This document shows, in pieces, positions 51,941 to 59,627 of a stretch of DNA of 64,000 nucleotides. The stretch is from assembly GCF_004362525.1 (NCBI RefSeq), contig NZ_SNXS01000012.1, positions 1 to 64,000 on the forward strand, written 5' to 3'. The position numbers were made by a program, and so were the translations under genes. Each line of letters begins with the position of its first letter. Within the stretch, counting starts at the first letter, position 1. The stretch comes from Roseateles toxinivorans (GTDB lineage: Bacteria > Pseudomonadota > Gammaproteobacteria > Burkholderiales > Burkholderiaceae_C). The notes under the pieces were generated by a model, which was not told where the DNA came from, searched no databases, and saw nothing but the letters and a program-made list of their open reading frames with translations.

Positions 51941-54091
51941 CTAGGCCGCGGCCTCGGTGCTGACTTCTTGCACCTCGGTCGGCGCCAACGGCGGCGCCTC
52001 GAACGGCAAGGTGAGCTTGAAGCAGCAACCCTGGCCCGCCGCGGACTCGACCTCGACACGACCACCCAGCACGCCGGTCACCAGCTTGTGCACCTCGTGC
52101 AGGCCCAGGCCCGAGCCACCCTGGCCCAGGCGGGTGGTGAAGAAGGGGTCGAAGATGCGCGGCAGGTGCTCGGCGGCAATACCGTGGCCGTTGTCGATGA
52201 TGCTGAGGCTGATCAGGCAATCGTCCAGCCTGCGCGCGACGATGCGCAGCTGCGGCGCCTCGCAGCCCTGCAGGCCATGCAGGCCATGCAGCAGGGCATT
52301 CTCGATCAGATGGGCCAGGACCTGGCTCAACGCACCGGGGTAGCTCTCCAGCCGAAGATTCGGGGCCAGATCTTGCTGCACCGCCACCGCGACCGTCTGA
52401 CCCTGCAGCAGCGGCTGCAGCGTGACCAGCACCTCCTGCACCAGCTCGTCGAGCAGGAAGCTGCGGCGCGGGCTGCCGGCCTGATCCGCGGCGGCCTGCT
52501 TGAAGCCCTCCACCAGACGCGTGGCATGCAGCAGATTGCGCACCAGCGAGACCAGCGCCTCGCGCGTCCAGCCGACGAAGCCCGTCAAGGTCGAGCGGCG
52601 CACGCCCTCGCGGGTGCCGGCCTCGAATTCGTCGAGCTGGTGCTGCAAGGCGGTGGCCAGGGTGAGGCTGCTGCCCAGCGGCGTGTTCAGCTGGTGGGCC
52701 ACGCCGGCGACCATCGCGCCCAGGGCCGCCAGCTTTTCCGAACGCACCAGTTCGTGCTGGGTCTGGCGCAGATGCTGCAGGGTGTCGCTGAGCTCGGCGG
52801 TGCGCTCGCGCACGCGCTGGTCCAGGGTGTTGTTCAGGTCCAGCAGCGCCTGCTCGGCCCGCAACCTTTCGGTCACATCCTCGACCACACCGACGATGCG
52901 CTGCACCCGGCCGTCGGGGCCCTTGACGGCGAAGGCGCTGGTGCACAGATTGCGCAGCTCGCCATCGGCGCGCCGGGCGCGCCACAAGGTTTGCACCTTG
53001 CCCAGCCAGCTGCCTCCGCGCAGGCGGCTGCGCAGCCGATCCACATCGTCGGGATGCACCGCATCCCACCAGGCACGCGGGTTGTGCAGCAGCGTCTCGG
53101 CCGGCAGGCCGAACATCTGCTCATAGGCCGGGCTGACGTAGTCAAAGCGGCTCAGGTCCGGCGCCGCCACATAGAACACCTGGTCGATGCTGGCGGCCAT
53201 TTCGGTGAAGCGCTGCTGGCTCTCGCGCAGCCTGAGCTGGCGCGACAGCAGCGCCACCACGAAGGCCGCCAGCAGCAGGCTGTTGAGCAGGCCGATCTGG
53301 AAGTAGCTGGACATCCAGAACGGTGGCGTTTGCCAGCCACCCTGCGGCGTGGCCATCAAGGTCCATTCGCCGCCGGGCACTTCGACCGGCACGCGCACCG
53401 GCCGCTGCTGCGCCACGCGGGCATTGCCCCAGATCGGCGCACCGCTGTCACCTCGCGCATCGCTGCCCACCAGGTGCAGGGCCAGCGGATGGCTCTCGAC
53501 CAGGCCGCCAGCCTTGAGCAACGGCGCGACCGACACAACGATGGAAATGACCCCCCAGTAACGCGGCCCGGCGTCCGGCGTCAGCGCGTCGAGGAACACC
53601 GGCTCGCGCACGATCAGGGCCTCTCCGCCCTGCACCAGCTTGACCGGCCCGGCCAGCACCGGTCGACGCTGCTGGCGCGCGCGCAGCACAGTGGCCCACT
53701 GCTCGGGACGGGTCTGGTAGCGAAAGCCCAGCACCGCCTCGTTGCCGCTCAGCGGATAGACCAGCTGCACCTGGTCATCGGGCGCAACGGCAATATTGCG
53801 AATCTGCGGCAGCCGGGCCAGCGTGCGCCGGGCGATGCCATTGAACTGATCGGCGGGCAGCCGCTCCTGGTGGCTGGTCAGATAGACCAGGCCGCTGGTG
53901 GCGCTGAAGGTGCTCTTGAGCACGCCCACCAGCTGCGCCTGCAGGGCCACCAACTGGCCGAACACCTGCGCCCGCTGGGCCTGGGCCTGATGCTCCAGGT
54001 CCAGCCGGGCCACCTGCACACTGACGCCCGCACCGAGCGCAAGCGCCAGCCCACCCGCAAGCCAGGGACCGCGAAACCAGAGCGCACCCAT
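51941..54091 (-). CDS. CHASE-PAS sensor histidine kinase
   Basis: 716 residues. One membrane helix near the N-terminus, a CHASE domain (about 40-250, with SGLVYLTSHQERLPADQFNG), a second membrane helix (about 265-285, LLNSLLLAAFVVALL), a PAS domain (about 300-420), a coiled coil, then HisKA with GAMVAGVAHQLNTPLGSSLT (phospho-acceptor His) and an HATPase with LIENALLHG, DNGHGI and GSGLGL. No receiver domain and no response regulator gene next to it, so an orphan hybrid-less kinase. A periplasmic ligand is sensed through CHASE. The gene heads the minus-strand group of PCu(A)C and cytochrome c. Confidence 0.9.
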   Translation of the reverse strand: MGALWFRGPWLAGGLALALGAGVSVQVARLDLEHQAQAQRAQVFGQLVALQAQLVGVLKSTFSATSGLVYLTSHQERLPADQFNGIARRTLARLPQIRNIAVAPDDQVQLVYPLSGNEAVLGFRYQTRPEQWATVLRARQQRRPVLAGPVKLVQGGEALIVREPVFLDALTPDAGPRYWGVISIVVSVAPLLKAGGLVESHPLALHLVGSDARGDSGAPIWGNARVAQQRPVRVPVEVPGGEWTLMATPQGGWQTPPFWMSSYFQIGLLNSLLLAAFVVALLSRQLRLRESQQRFTEMAASIDQVFYVAAPDLSRFDYVSPAYEQMFGLPAETLLHNPRAWWDAVHPDDVDRLRSRLRGGSWLGKVQTLWRARRADGELRNLCTSAFAVKGPDGRVQRIVGVVEDVTERLRAEQALLDLNNTLDQRVRERTAELSDTLQHLRQTQHELVRSEKLAALGAMVAGVAHQLNTPLGSSLTLATALQHQLDEFEAGTREGVRRSTLTGFVGWTREALVSLVRNLLHATRLVEGFKQAAADQAGSPRRSFLLDELVQEVLVTLQPLLQGQTVAVAVQQDLAPNLRLESYPGALSQVLAHLIENALLHGLHGLQGCEAPQLRIVARRLDDCLISLSIIDNGHGIAAEHLPRIFDPFFTTRLGQGGSGLGLHEVHKLVTGVLGGRVEVESAAGQGCCFKLTLPFEAPPLAPTEVQEVSTEAAA

Positions 54092-54147
54092 CTGTTGCTC
54101 ATCCGTTTGGATGAGCGCAGGTTAGCAGGCCGCGGCGCGGTTTGGCC

Positions 54148-55074
54148 CTATTCCGACGTCAAATGCAGCAAATCCTCCAACAGCGTCACGCTGCCCTGCC
54201 CGGCATCGAGCGCCACGCGTCGGCCGAAGGGCAAGACCTGGTGCGGCCTGCAGTGGCCCGAGGGCCAGCCACCGAGCACCGGCTTGCCCAGCGGCAGCAG
54301 GTAGTCGGCCAGCACCGCCTGCGGCGAGTCGGCCTCGGTGAAGCCGCCCAGCAGGAAGCCGGCGGCGGCATCGAGCTGGCCGGCCAGGCGCAGCTGGGCC
54401 AGCATGCGGTCGACCCGGTAGGGCGCCTCACTGACGTCCTCCAGGAACAGGATGCGCCCCTGCAGCTGCGGCGCAAATGGTGTGCCCAGCAGCGAGCAGA
54501 GCACGGCCAGATTGCCGCCCGTCAGCTCGCCCACCGCCTGCCCGCCCTGGCGCAGCCCAGCGCCCAGCGACGGCTCCAGGCGCAGACCGGCGGCCATGCC
54601 GGAACGCAGGGCCGTGAACAGCGCCTCGGCGTCGGGGCCGGCCTCCTCATGCAGCAGGTCGGAGGCCGGCATCGGTGCCTGCAGGCTGGGCAGACCCATG
54701 CCGTTGAGCAGCAGGTGCAGGGCGGTGATGTCGCTGTAGCCGATCAGCAGCTTGGCGTGGCGGCGCAGCAGCCCGGTGTCGATACGGTCCATCAGCCGCA
54801 GGCAGCCATAGCCGCCGCGCAGGCACAGCACGGCATCGACCTCGGGGTCGGCGAAGGCGGCGTGCAGGTCCTGCAGGCGCTGCGTGTCGTCGCCGGCCAG
54901 ATAGGAAAGGGTCGGGTGCTGCGCGTGGCAGCCGGGGAATATCTTGGCGCGAAACCCGTGGCGCTGCAGCAGCGCCGGGACTTGAGCGACGCGCTCCGCG
55001 TCGGCCGGGCCGGCGGGTGCGATCACGCCCAGGGTGGCGCCGGGGCGCAGGCCGGTATGGTGCGAAAAGCTCAT
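54148..55074 (-). CDS. ldcA: LD-carboxypeptidase (S66 / LdcA family), cytosolic
   Basis: 308 residues from the ATG at 55074. S66 residues: RGGYG and nucleophile Ser114 in IGYSDITALH, glutamate in ILFLEDVSEAPYRVDRM, and histidine in GWPSGHCRPHQVLPFGR. No signal peptide, as in cytosolic LdcA, which removes D-Ala from L-Ala-gamma-D-Glu-mDAP-D-Ala. ATGA overlap with the upstream serine hydrolase gene. This is the second S66 protein in the window; the other (43412) is exported. The D-Ala it releases could be oxidised by the DadA-like enzyme two genes upstream. Confidence 0.88.
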   Translation of the reverse strand: MSFSHHTGLRPGATLGVIAPAGPADAERVAQVPALLQRHGFRAKIFPGCHAQHPTLSYLAGDDTQRLQDLHAAFADPEVDAVLCLRGGYGCLRLMDRIDTGLLRRHAKLLIGYSDITALHLLLNGMGLPSLQAPMPASDLLHEEAGPDAEALFTALRSGMAAGLRLEPSLGAGLRQGGQAVGELTGGNLAVLCSLLGTPFAPQLQGRILFLEDVSEAPYRVDRMLAQLRLAGQLDAAAGFLLGGFTEADSPQAVLADYLLPLGKPVLGGWPSGHCRPHQVLPFGRRVALDAGQGSVTLLEDLLHLTSE

Positions 55075-56300
55075 GCAGATTCCATGCGGGCGCTCAGATA
55101 GCGATCGATCGCCGCACCCAGTGCCGGCAGGCGCCAGGTGCTGGCGCACAGCGGATGCGGGGCATAGCGGCTGCCGAGGTTGCTGAGCAGGGCGATCAGG
55201 TAGTGGCGCCTGGCCGGGGCGATGCCCTGCACGATACCCGCATCGGAGGCGTAGTTCTCGGTCGTGCCGGTCTTGTGGGCAAAACGCAGCGTGGCCCTGG
55301 CGGCCAGCGCGCGCAGGTCGCCGGGATAGGTCTCCCCCGCCACCCGGGCCGTGCCGTCGGCCTGCAGCCAGCCCGCCGGCAAGCGGGCATCAAGACCCGG
55401 CACCCAGCCGGGCAGGCCGGCCAACAGACCGCTGGACAGCAGGGTGTGCAGGCCCTGGGCGTCCAGCCAGCCGCGCAGCCGCGCGCGGCTGGCGGCGCTG
55501 AGCAGCGGTGGCGCGCCGGGCGGCAGCCAGGGTGGTGGCGGCGCCTGTTCGTCCAGCAGCCAGAGCAGGCGCAGCGTGTCCCAGGCCGTCATCTGGATCT
55601 GGCCCACGCCCGAGCCGGCGCCATTACCCCAGCCACCATCGGCACGGGTATTGGCCAGGCGCAGCGTCGGCAGGCCCTGGGCCTCGAACAGCTGGTGCAG
55701 CTCGTTGTGCACCTCGCCCCCGGCGTCGCGGCGTATCGCACCCCAGGCATGGAGCAGGCTCACCAGGGCCGAGGTGGCCTGGTTGCTGCTCTGCGCGATC
55801 ATGTCCAGGCCCCAGTCGCGCACCTCGCGCACCTCGCCCTGGTAGCTCAGCGCCTCGTCCCAGACCACGGCGCCGGCATCCACCAGCCGCGCCACGCCCA
55901 CGGCCACCATCAGCTTCAACAGCGAGGCCGGATAGGGCGCGACGAAGCGCAGCGGCGCGCCCGCGCCGCCGAGGCTGCGCCAGCTCAGGCGCGACCAGTC
56001 GCTGTGCGGCCTCCAGGCGATCGAGTTCAGCTGGGCGTCGGTCTGATCGGCCAGGAAGTGCACATTGCGCACCGGGCCGGCGTCGGCCGAGATGTCGGCC
56101 ACCAGGCCCTGCGGATGCTCGCGCGAGAACAGCACATTCGCCCACACCGGCGCACGGCCGGGCATGAAGGCGGCCACGGCCAGGTCGATGCTGGGTGGGT
56201 GCGTCAGCGCCGCGCCGCCGAGCATCGCGTCGGGCGTCTCGTCGAAGCGCTGTTCGCGCACCGCCGCGCGCAGCGCCTCGGCCAGTTCGCCAGCATTCAT
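55071..56300 (-). CDS. Class A beta-lactamase-like serine hydrolase
   Basis: 409 residues from the ATG at 56300. Motifs of penicillin-recognising enzymes: SxxK in PYPASLLKLMVAV, a SxN-type SSN in IAQSSNQATSALV, and KTG in RFAHKTGTTENYASD. There is no signal peptide, which is odd because related proteins are periplasmic; a start further upstream is not supported. An Asn-rich or Trp-rich region, TRADGGWGNGAGSG, is a family feature. Possible D-amino acid amidase, esterase or carboxypeptidase role. Overlaps the dadA-like and ldcA genes by four bases each, forming a D-amino acid operon. Confidence 0.82.
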   Translation of the reverse strand: MNAGELAEALRAAVREQRFDETPDAMLGGAALTHPPSIDLAVAAFMPGRAPVWANVLFSREHPQGLVADISADAGPVRNVHFLADQTDAQLNSIAWRPHSDWSRLSWRSLGGAGAPLRFVAPYPASLLKLMVAVGVARLVDAGAVVWDEALSYQGEVREVRDWGLDMIAQSSNQATSALVSLLHAWGAIRRDAGGEVHNELHQLFEAQGLPTLRLANTRADGGWGNGAGSGVGQIQMTAWDTLRLLWLLDEQAPPPPWLPPGAPPLLSAASRARLRGWLDAQGLHTLLSSGLLAGLPGWVPGLDARLPAGWLQADGTARVAGETYPGDLRALAARATLRFAHKTGTTENYASDAGIVQGIAPARRHYLIALLSNLGSRYAPHPLCASTWRLPALGAAIDRYLSARMESA

Positions 56301-57556
56301 GGCAGCTGCAGGCCGTCGAGCGGAATCGGGCTGGCCCGGCCGGAGATCAGCGAGGCCAGGATGCTTGCCGAGCCGAAGGCGAATGTGAAGCCCAAGGCGC
56401 CATGGCCCACGTTCAGCCACAGGCCGGGTACCGGGCTGGCGCCGAGGATGGGCGCGCCGCTGGGCGTGGCCGGGCGCAGGCCGGCCCAGGCGCTGGCCTG
56501 GTCATAGTCGGCGGCGAGCGGAAAGGTGGCGCGCACCGAGCGCTGCAGCGAGGCGATGCGGCCGGGGTCGATGCGCGTGTCATCGCCGACCAGATCGACC
56601 ATGGCCGCCACGCGCAGCCGGTCGCCGATGCCGGCGTAGAGAATCTTCTTCTCGAAATCGGTCACGCTGACCACCGGCGGACGGTGCTGCGGGCCTATCG
56701 GTGCGGTCAGGCTGTAGCCCTTGAGCGGGTAGATGGGCAGCGACAGGCCCAGTGTGGCCGCCAGCGCCCGGCTCTGCAGACCGGCGGCAATGACGAAGTC
56801 GTCGGCGCTCAGGCTGTCGCCGTCGGTGTGCAGCGACACCGCCCTGCCCTGGCGCCGCTCGAAGCTCCGCGCGGTGGCCTGCACAAAGCCGCGGAACAAG
56901 CCATGCTCGCGCAGGCGTGCTGCCAGCTGTTGGCAGAACTTGTTGCAATCGGCCACCGCCTCGGCGGGGGTGAAGATGCCGCCGGCCAGCACCGCCCCGC
57001 CATGGGTCAGGGCCGGCTCCAGCGCCGGCTCCAGCCGCATGCACTCGCTCAGCGACAGGGCCTGTTCCGTCCCGCTGCCCTGCAGGCGCAGGCGCTCCGC
57101 GGCGCGGGCGAACTCCTCGGGCTGGCGGTAGACGACCAGCTTGCCCGGCGTGCGCAACTCGAAGGCCTGCAGGCGGGTGCTGCGCACAAGATCGGCGAAC
57201 ACCGCCTGGCTGTAGGCGCCCAGGGCCAGCAACCGCGCCGTCGTGCGACGGTTCACCGGGCCGCGGCAGGCGCGCAGAAACGATAGCAGCCAGGACCATT
57301 GCTGCCAGCTCGCCTCGGGGCGGAAGCGCAGCGGGCCATCGGGGTCGAACAGCCACTTCAAGGCCTTGAACGGCACCCCCTCGTCGGCCAGCGGCGACAC
57401 ATAGCGGTAGCTGAGCTGGCCGCCATTGGCATGGCTGGCGCCGCTGGCCACCTCGCCCTCGCGCTCGACCAGCGTCACCTGGTGGCCGGCTTCCAGCAGC
57501 GACCAGGCGGTCGTCAGACCGACGACGCCGCCGCCTATCACTACGATGTGCTTCAT
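56297..57556 (-). CDS. D-amino acid dehydrogenase small subunit (DadA-like, FAD)
   Basis: 419 residues. FAD-binding Rossmann start MKHIVVIGGGVVGLTTAWSL followed by LVEREGEVASGASHANGGQL, and C-terminal GLRPATPSGAPILGASPVPG and GALGFTFAFGSASILASLIS, the DadA/ThiO signature. Oxidises D-amino acids, mainly D-Ala, at the membrane, passing electrons to the chain. First gene of a three-gene operon. The product of the following LD-carboxypeptidase (D-Ala) would be a natural substrate, so wall-peptide recycling is plausible. Confidence 0.9.
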   Translation of the reverse strand: MKHIVVIGGGVVGLTTAWSLLEAGHQVTLVEREGEVASGASHANGGQLSYRYVSPLADEGVPFKALKWLFDPDGPLRFRPEASWQQWSWLLSFLRACRGPVNRRTTARLLALGAYSQAVFADLVRSTRLQAFELRTPGKLVVYRQPEEFARAAERLRLQGSGTEQALSLSECMRLEPALEPALTHGGAVLAGGIFTPAEAVADCNKFCQQLAARLREHGLFRGFVQATARSFERRQGRAVSLHTDGDSLSADDFVIAAGLQSRALAATLGLSLPIYPLKGYSLTAPIGPQHRPPVVSVTDFEKKILYAGIGDRLRVAAMVDLVGDDTRIDPGRIASLQRSVRATFPLAADYDQASAWAGLRPATPSGAPILGASPVPGLWLNVGHGALGFTFAFGSASILASLISGRASPIPLDGLQLP

Positions 57557-57628
57557 CCCGACCCACGGAGCCTATGACTGGCACTCAGGGTAAGGAGAAC
57601 GCCGCCATTGATCCAATGAAAGGCCGGG

Positions 57629-57668
57629 GGCCTCCCATAACCCTGGCGCATGCGTCAGGGCCGGGAGG
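57629..57668. terminator. Nested hairpin between bufA-like and dadA-like genes
   Basis: Outer arms CCTCCC (57629-57634) and GGGAGG (57663-57668), with an inner near-perfect 20-base palindrome centred at 57648 (CCCTGGCGCA / TGCGTCAGGG). It begins just 12 bases after the bufA-like stop on the minus strand. Likely terminator or stability element for that gene. No T-run. Confidence 0.5.
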
Positions 57669-57680
57669 CGATTCGGCCGG

Positions 57681-57941
57681 TCAGGACATCACGACCTTGC
57701 CGCCGGCCTTGGTGCACTCGTCCTTGGACTTGGCCTTGACCCAGCCCTGGCCCTTGCAGCTGTTGTGGCCCTTGCACTCGCTCTTGGCGGTCTTGCACTC
57801 GGACGTGCCCTTGCAGCTATTGGTGCCGGCGCACTTGACGCCGCCATCTTCGGCGGCCTGCACCGCGGTGCTCAAGGTGCCCATGGACAGCAGGGCAGCG
57901 GCGGCGGCGGCAACGGCGAGGCCGGATTTGAAGTTCGACAT
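57681..57941 (-). CDS. bufA: Bufferin-type (BufA2-like) Cys-rich peptide precursor
   Basis: 86 residues from the ATG at 57941, with AGGAGAACC upstream. Signal peptide about 1-32 (FKSGLAVAAAAAALLSMGTL then STAVQA), then AAEDGGVKCAGTNSCKGTSE and CKTAKSECKGHNSCKGQGWV, with six cysteines in C-x-G-x-N-S-C-K-G-type spacing. This is the BufA2 bufferin pattern. Bufferins are RiPPs matured by a DUF692 MNIO enzyme and a BufC partner; they bind copper in the periplasm. Such precursors normally lie next to bufBC; here they are about 30 kb apart (25804-27407). A membrane DoxX protein, often part of the set, is not seen. Confidence 0.88.
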   Translation of the reverse strand: MSNFKSGLAVAAAAAALLSMGTLSTAVQAAEDGGVKCAGTNSCKGTSECKTAKSECKGHNSCKGQGWVKAKSKDECTKAGGKVVMS

Positions 57942-58118
57942 GGTGGTTCTCCTGAAAGATGTGGGGAAGGAACGAATGAATGAATCAGACGGTTGTAGGC
58001 ACTCTTGCAAACCTGCAGTGGCCTGATGCATCTACGCGAGCCCTAGTTCGCTGGATGCAGCCGCACTGCGCTTGCTTGCCAACGTGAGTCGTGACCCCCG
58101 CCTGCTTCCTTACGCCCT

Positions 58119-58742
58119 TCAGAAGAATTCTTGAATGTGCACCAACTGCCACAGCGCAAAGCCGGCCAGCACCGCGGCACTGAACAGGTTGACGCGGCGC
58201 TGCCAGCGCGCGTCGAAGCGCCCGCGCAAGCGCCCCACCCCGCTGCTCAGCGCCAGCCACCACAGCGCCGAGCCGATGAACACGCCCGAGACCATGGTCC
58301 AGGGCGCCGCCACCTGGCCGGCGCCTGCCATCGCGCCGAAGATGGCGATAAAGGAGAAGATCGTCGCCGGGTTCGACAGGGTCAGCACAAAGGTGCTGGC
58401 GAAGTGCCGCCACAGGGGGGCCGGCGCACCGACCGGCTTGGCCGTGGTCTGCGCGACCGGCGCACGCAGCAGCTGCCAGGCCATCCACAGCAGAAAGGCG
58501 CCGCCAAACAAGGCCAGCGGCAACCGCGCCGCCGACAGCGCGCTGATCAGCCAGGCCACGCCGAACGCACCGACCGCGCCGTAAGCCGCATCGGCCGCCG
58601 CCGCGCCGAGGCCCGTGGCCAGGCCGGCGCGCGGGCCAAGCTGCAGGCTGCGCTGTATGGTCAGCAGGCCGATGGGCCCTACCGGCGCGGCGATCGACAG
58701 GCCTATCAGCAGCGACTTCGCGAAAACATAGAAGGTGTCCAT
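58119..58742 (-). CDS. LysE family amino acid exporter
   Basis: About 207 residues from the ATG at 58742 (MDTFYVFAKSLLIGLSIAAP); an ATG three codons earlier (58751) also works. Six hydrophobic helices; PVGPIGLLTIQRSLQLGPRA is the conserved LysE N-terminus, followed by GLGAAAADAAYGAVGAFG and STFVLTLSNPATIFSF, in which NP is conserved. Exports a basic or other amino acid. Divergent from an Lrp/AsnC regulator, which probably controls it. Substrate unknown. Confidence 0.9.
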   Translation of the reverse strand: MDTFYVFAKSLLIGLSIAAPVGPIGLLTIQRSLQLGPRAGLATGLGAAAADAAYGAVGAFGVAWLISALSAARLPLALFGGAFLLWMAWQLLRAPVAQTTAKPVGAPAPLWRHFASTFVLTLSNPATIFSFIAIFGAMAGAGQVAAPWTMVSGVFIGSALWWLALSSGVGRLRGRFDARWQRRVNLFSAAVLAGFALWQLVHIQEFF

Positions 58743-58782
58743 GACGGTCACTGTAGCCAGCGGGCGCTGCCGCCGGAATGGT

Positions 58783-58821
58783 GAAATTCAGGCGATGATG
58801 GGCACCGACTTGCTGAATTTC
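58783..58821. promoter_or_regulatory. Candidate Lrp operator between lysE-like and lrp-like genes
   Basis: GAAATTCAG (58783-58791) and CTGAATTTC (58813-58821) are perfect 9-base inverted arms 21 bases apart (centres 30 bases apart), a spacing of about three turns, in the 94-base divergent gap. Lrp-type octamers often bind such arrays. The right arm overlaps the region just upstream of the lrp-like gene start (58837). Confidence 0.45.
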
Positions 58822-58836
58822 TGGTGAACAAGGGCG

Positions 58837-59304
58837 ATGACGAACACGCTGCAACTTGACGACAAGGCTTGGCGCATCCTGCAGGCGCTGCAGCTCGACG
58901 GCCGCGCCCCGCTGAAGCAGCTGGCGCTGGAGGCCGGCCTGTCGCTGCCGGCCACCGCCGAGCGGCTCAAGCGCCTGCAGGAGGCCGGCGTGATCAGCGG
59001 CATTCACGCCCAGCTCGATGCCACGGTGGTGGGCTACGGCGTGCGCGCCATCATCGGCATCACCGCCCTGCAGCCCGGCAAGCGCCCGCTGCTGGAGCAT
59101 CTGCGCAGGCAGCCCGAGGTGCTGGAATGCCACCACGTCACCGGCGCCGACTCCTACCTGATGACGGTGGTGGCGCCCGACATGAAGGCGCTGGAGGCGC
59201 TGCTGGAGGGCATGAACAAGTACGGCGAGACGCGCACGTCTATCGTGATGTCAACGCCGATACCGGAGCGGGCACTGCAGCCGCCAAGTTCAGCGACTGA
59301 CTAA
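58837..59304 (+). CDS. Lrp/AsnC family transcriptional regulator
   Basis: 155 residues. N-terminal helix-turn-helix: LDDKAWRILQALQLDGRAPL, KQLALEAGLSLPATAERLKR; C-terminal RAM (ligand-binding) domain with ECHHVTGADSYLMTVVAPDM, the usual Lrp text, then TRTSIVMSTPIPERALQ. Senses an amino acid, likely one moved by the LysE-type exporter it is divergent from. Start at the ATG at 58837. Confidence 0.93.
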   Translation: MTNTLQLDDKAWRILQALQLDGRAPLKQLALEAGLSLPATAERLKRLQEAGVISGIHAQLDATVVGYGVRAIIGITALQPGKRPLLEHLRRQPEVLECHHVTGADSYLMTVVAPDMKALEALLEGMNKYGETRTSIVMSTPIPERALQPPSSATD

Positions 59305-59627
59305 GCTTTTCAAAGCTGGCGGCGGCGCACGCGCAGCCCCACCAGTCGCCGGGCTTCAGTGCGGGGGTCGCCCTTGCAGGGCGACTGCCCTGCGGTGCTC
59401 CCGTCTTGGGCCGGGCGCGTAACTCGCCCCCGTTCGCTTCGCTCACTAAGCTCGGACAAACGCGCCCAGTCAGTTTTTTGATCCGCACGCTGGCGCGTGC
59501 TGGCCCAAACCGCTGCGCTCCTCAGCCCCGCACAGCCGCCCGTCGTCTGGCGGGGCTGCGCATGCGCGGAACCAGGGCGGCGTGGCAAGAGTGGTGCGCC
59601 ACCGCCCGCCTAAGACACAGGCGCGAC
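59305..59627. repeat. 323-base intergenic stretch with paired palindromes
   Basis: No gene seen between the lrp-like and aminotransferase genes. GGGCGCGT (59413-59420) pairs with ACGCGCCC (59460-59467), and AGCCCCGC (59524-59531) with GCGGGGCT (59550-59557). Text of the form CGTTCGCTTCGCTCACTAAG and CGCTGCGCTCCTCAGCCCCG resembles the structured intergenic repeats widely dispersed in Burkholderiales genomes. A TTTTTT run (59474-59479) lies after the first stem on the plus strand and could end lrp transcription. Small open frames here look like repeat shadows. Confidence 0.5.

Noticed and set aside
51329-54304. Plus-strand open frame of 991 codons
   Set aside because: Antisense shadow of the PCu(A)C and kinase genes; no domain and unusual Gln/His-rich composition.
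59305-59627. Small genes in the intergenic stretch
   Set aside because: Open frames on both strands follow the repeats, have no ribosome site and no family match.
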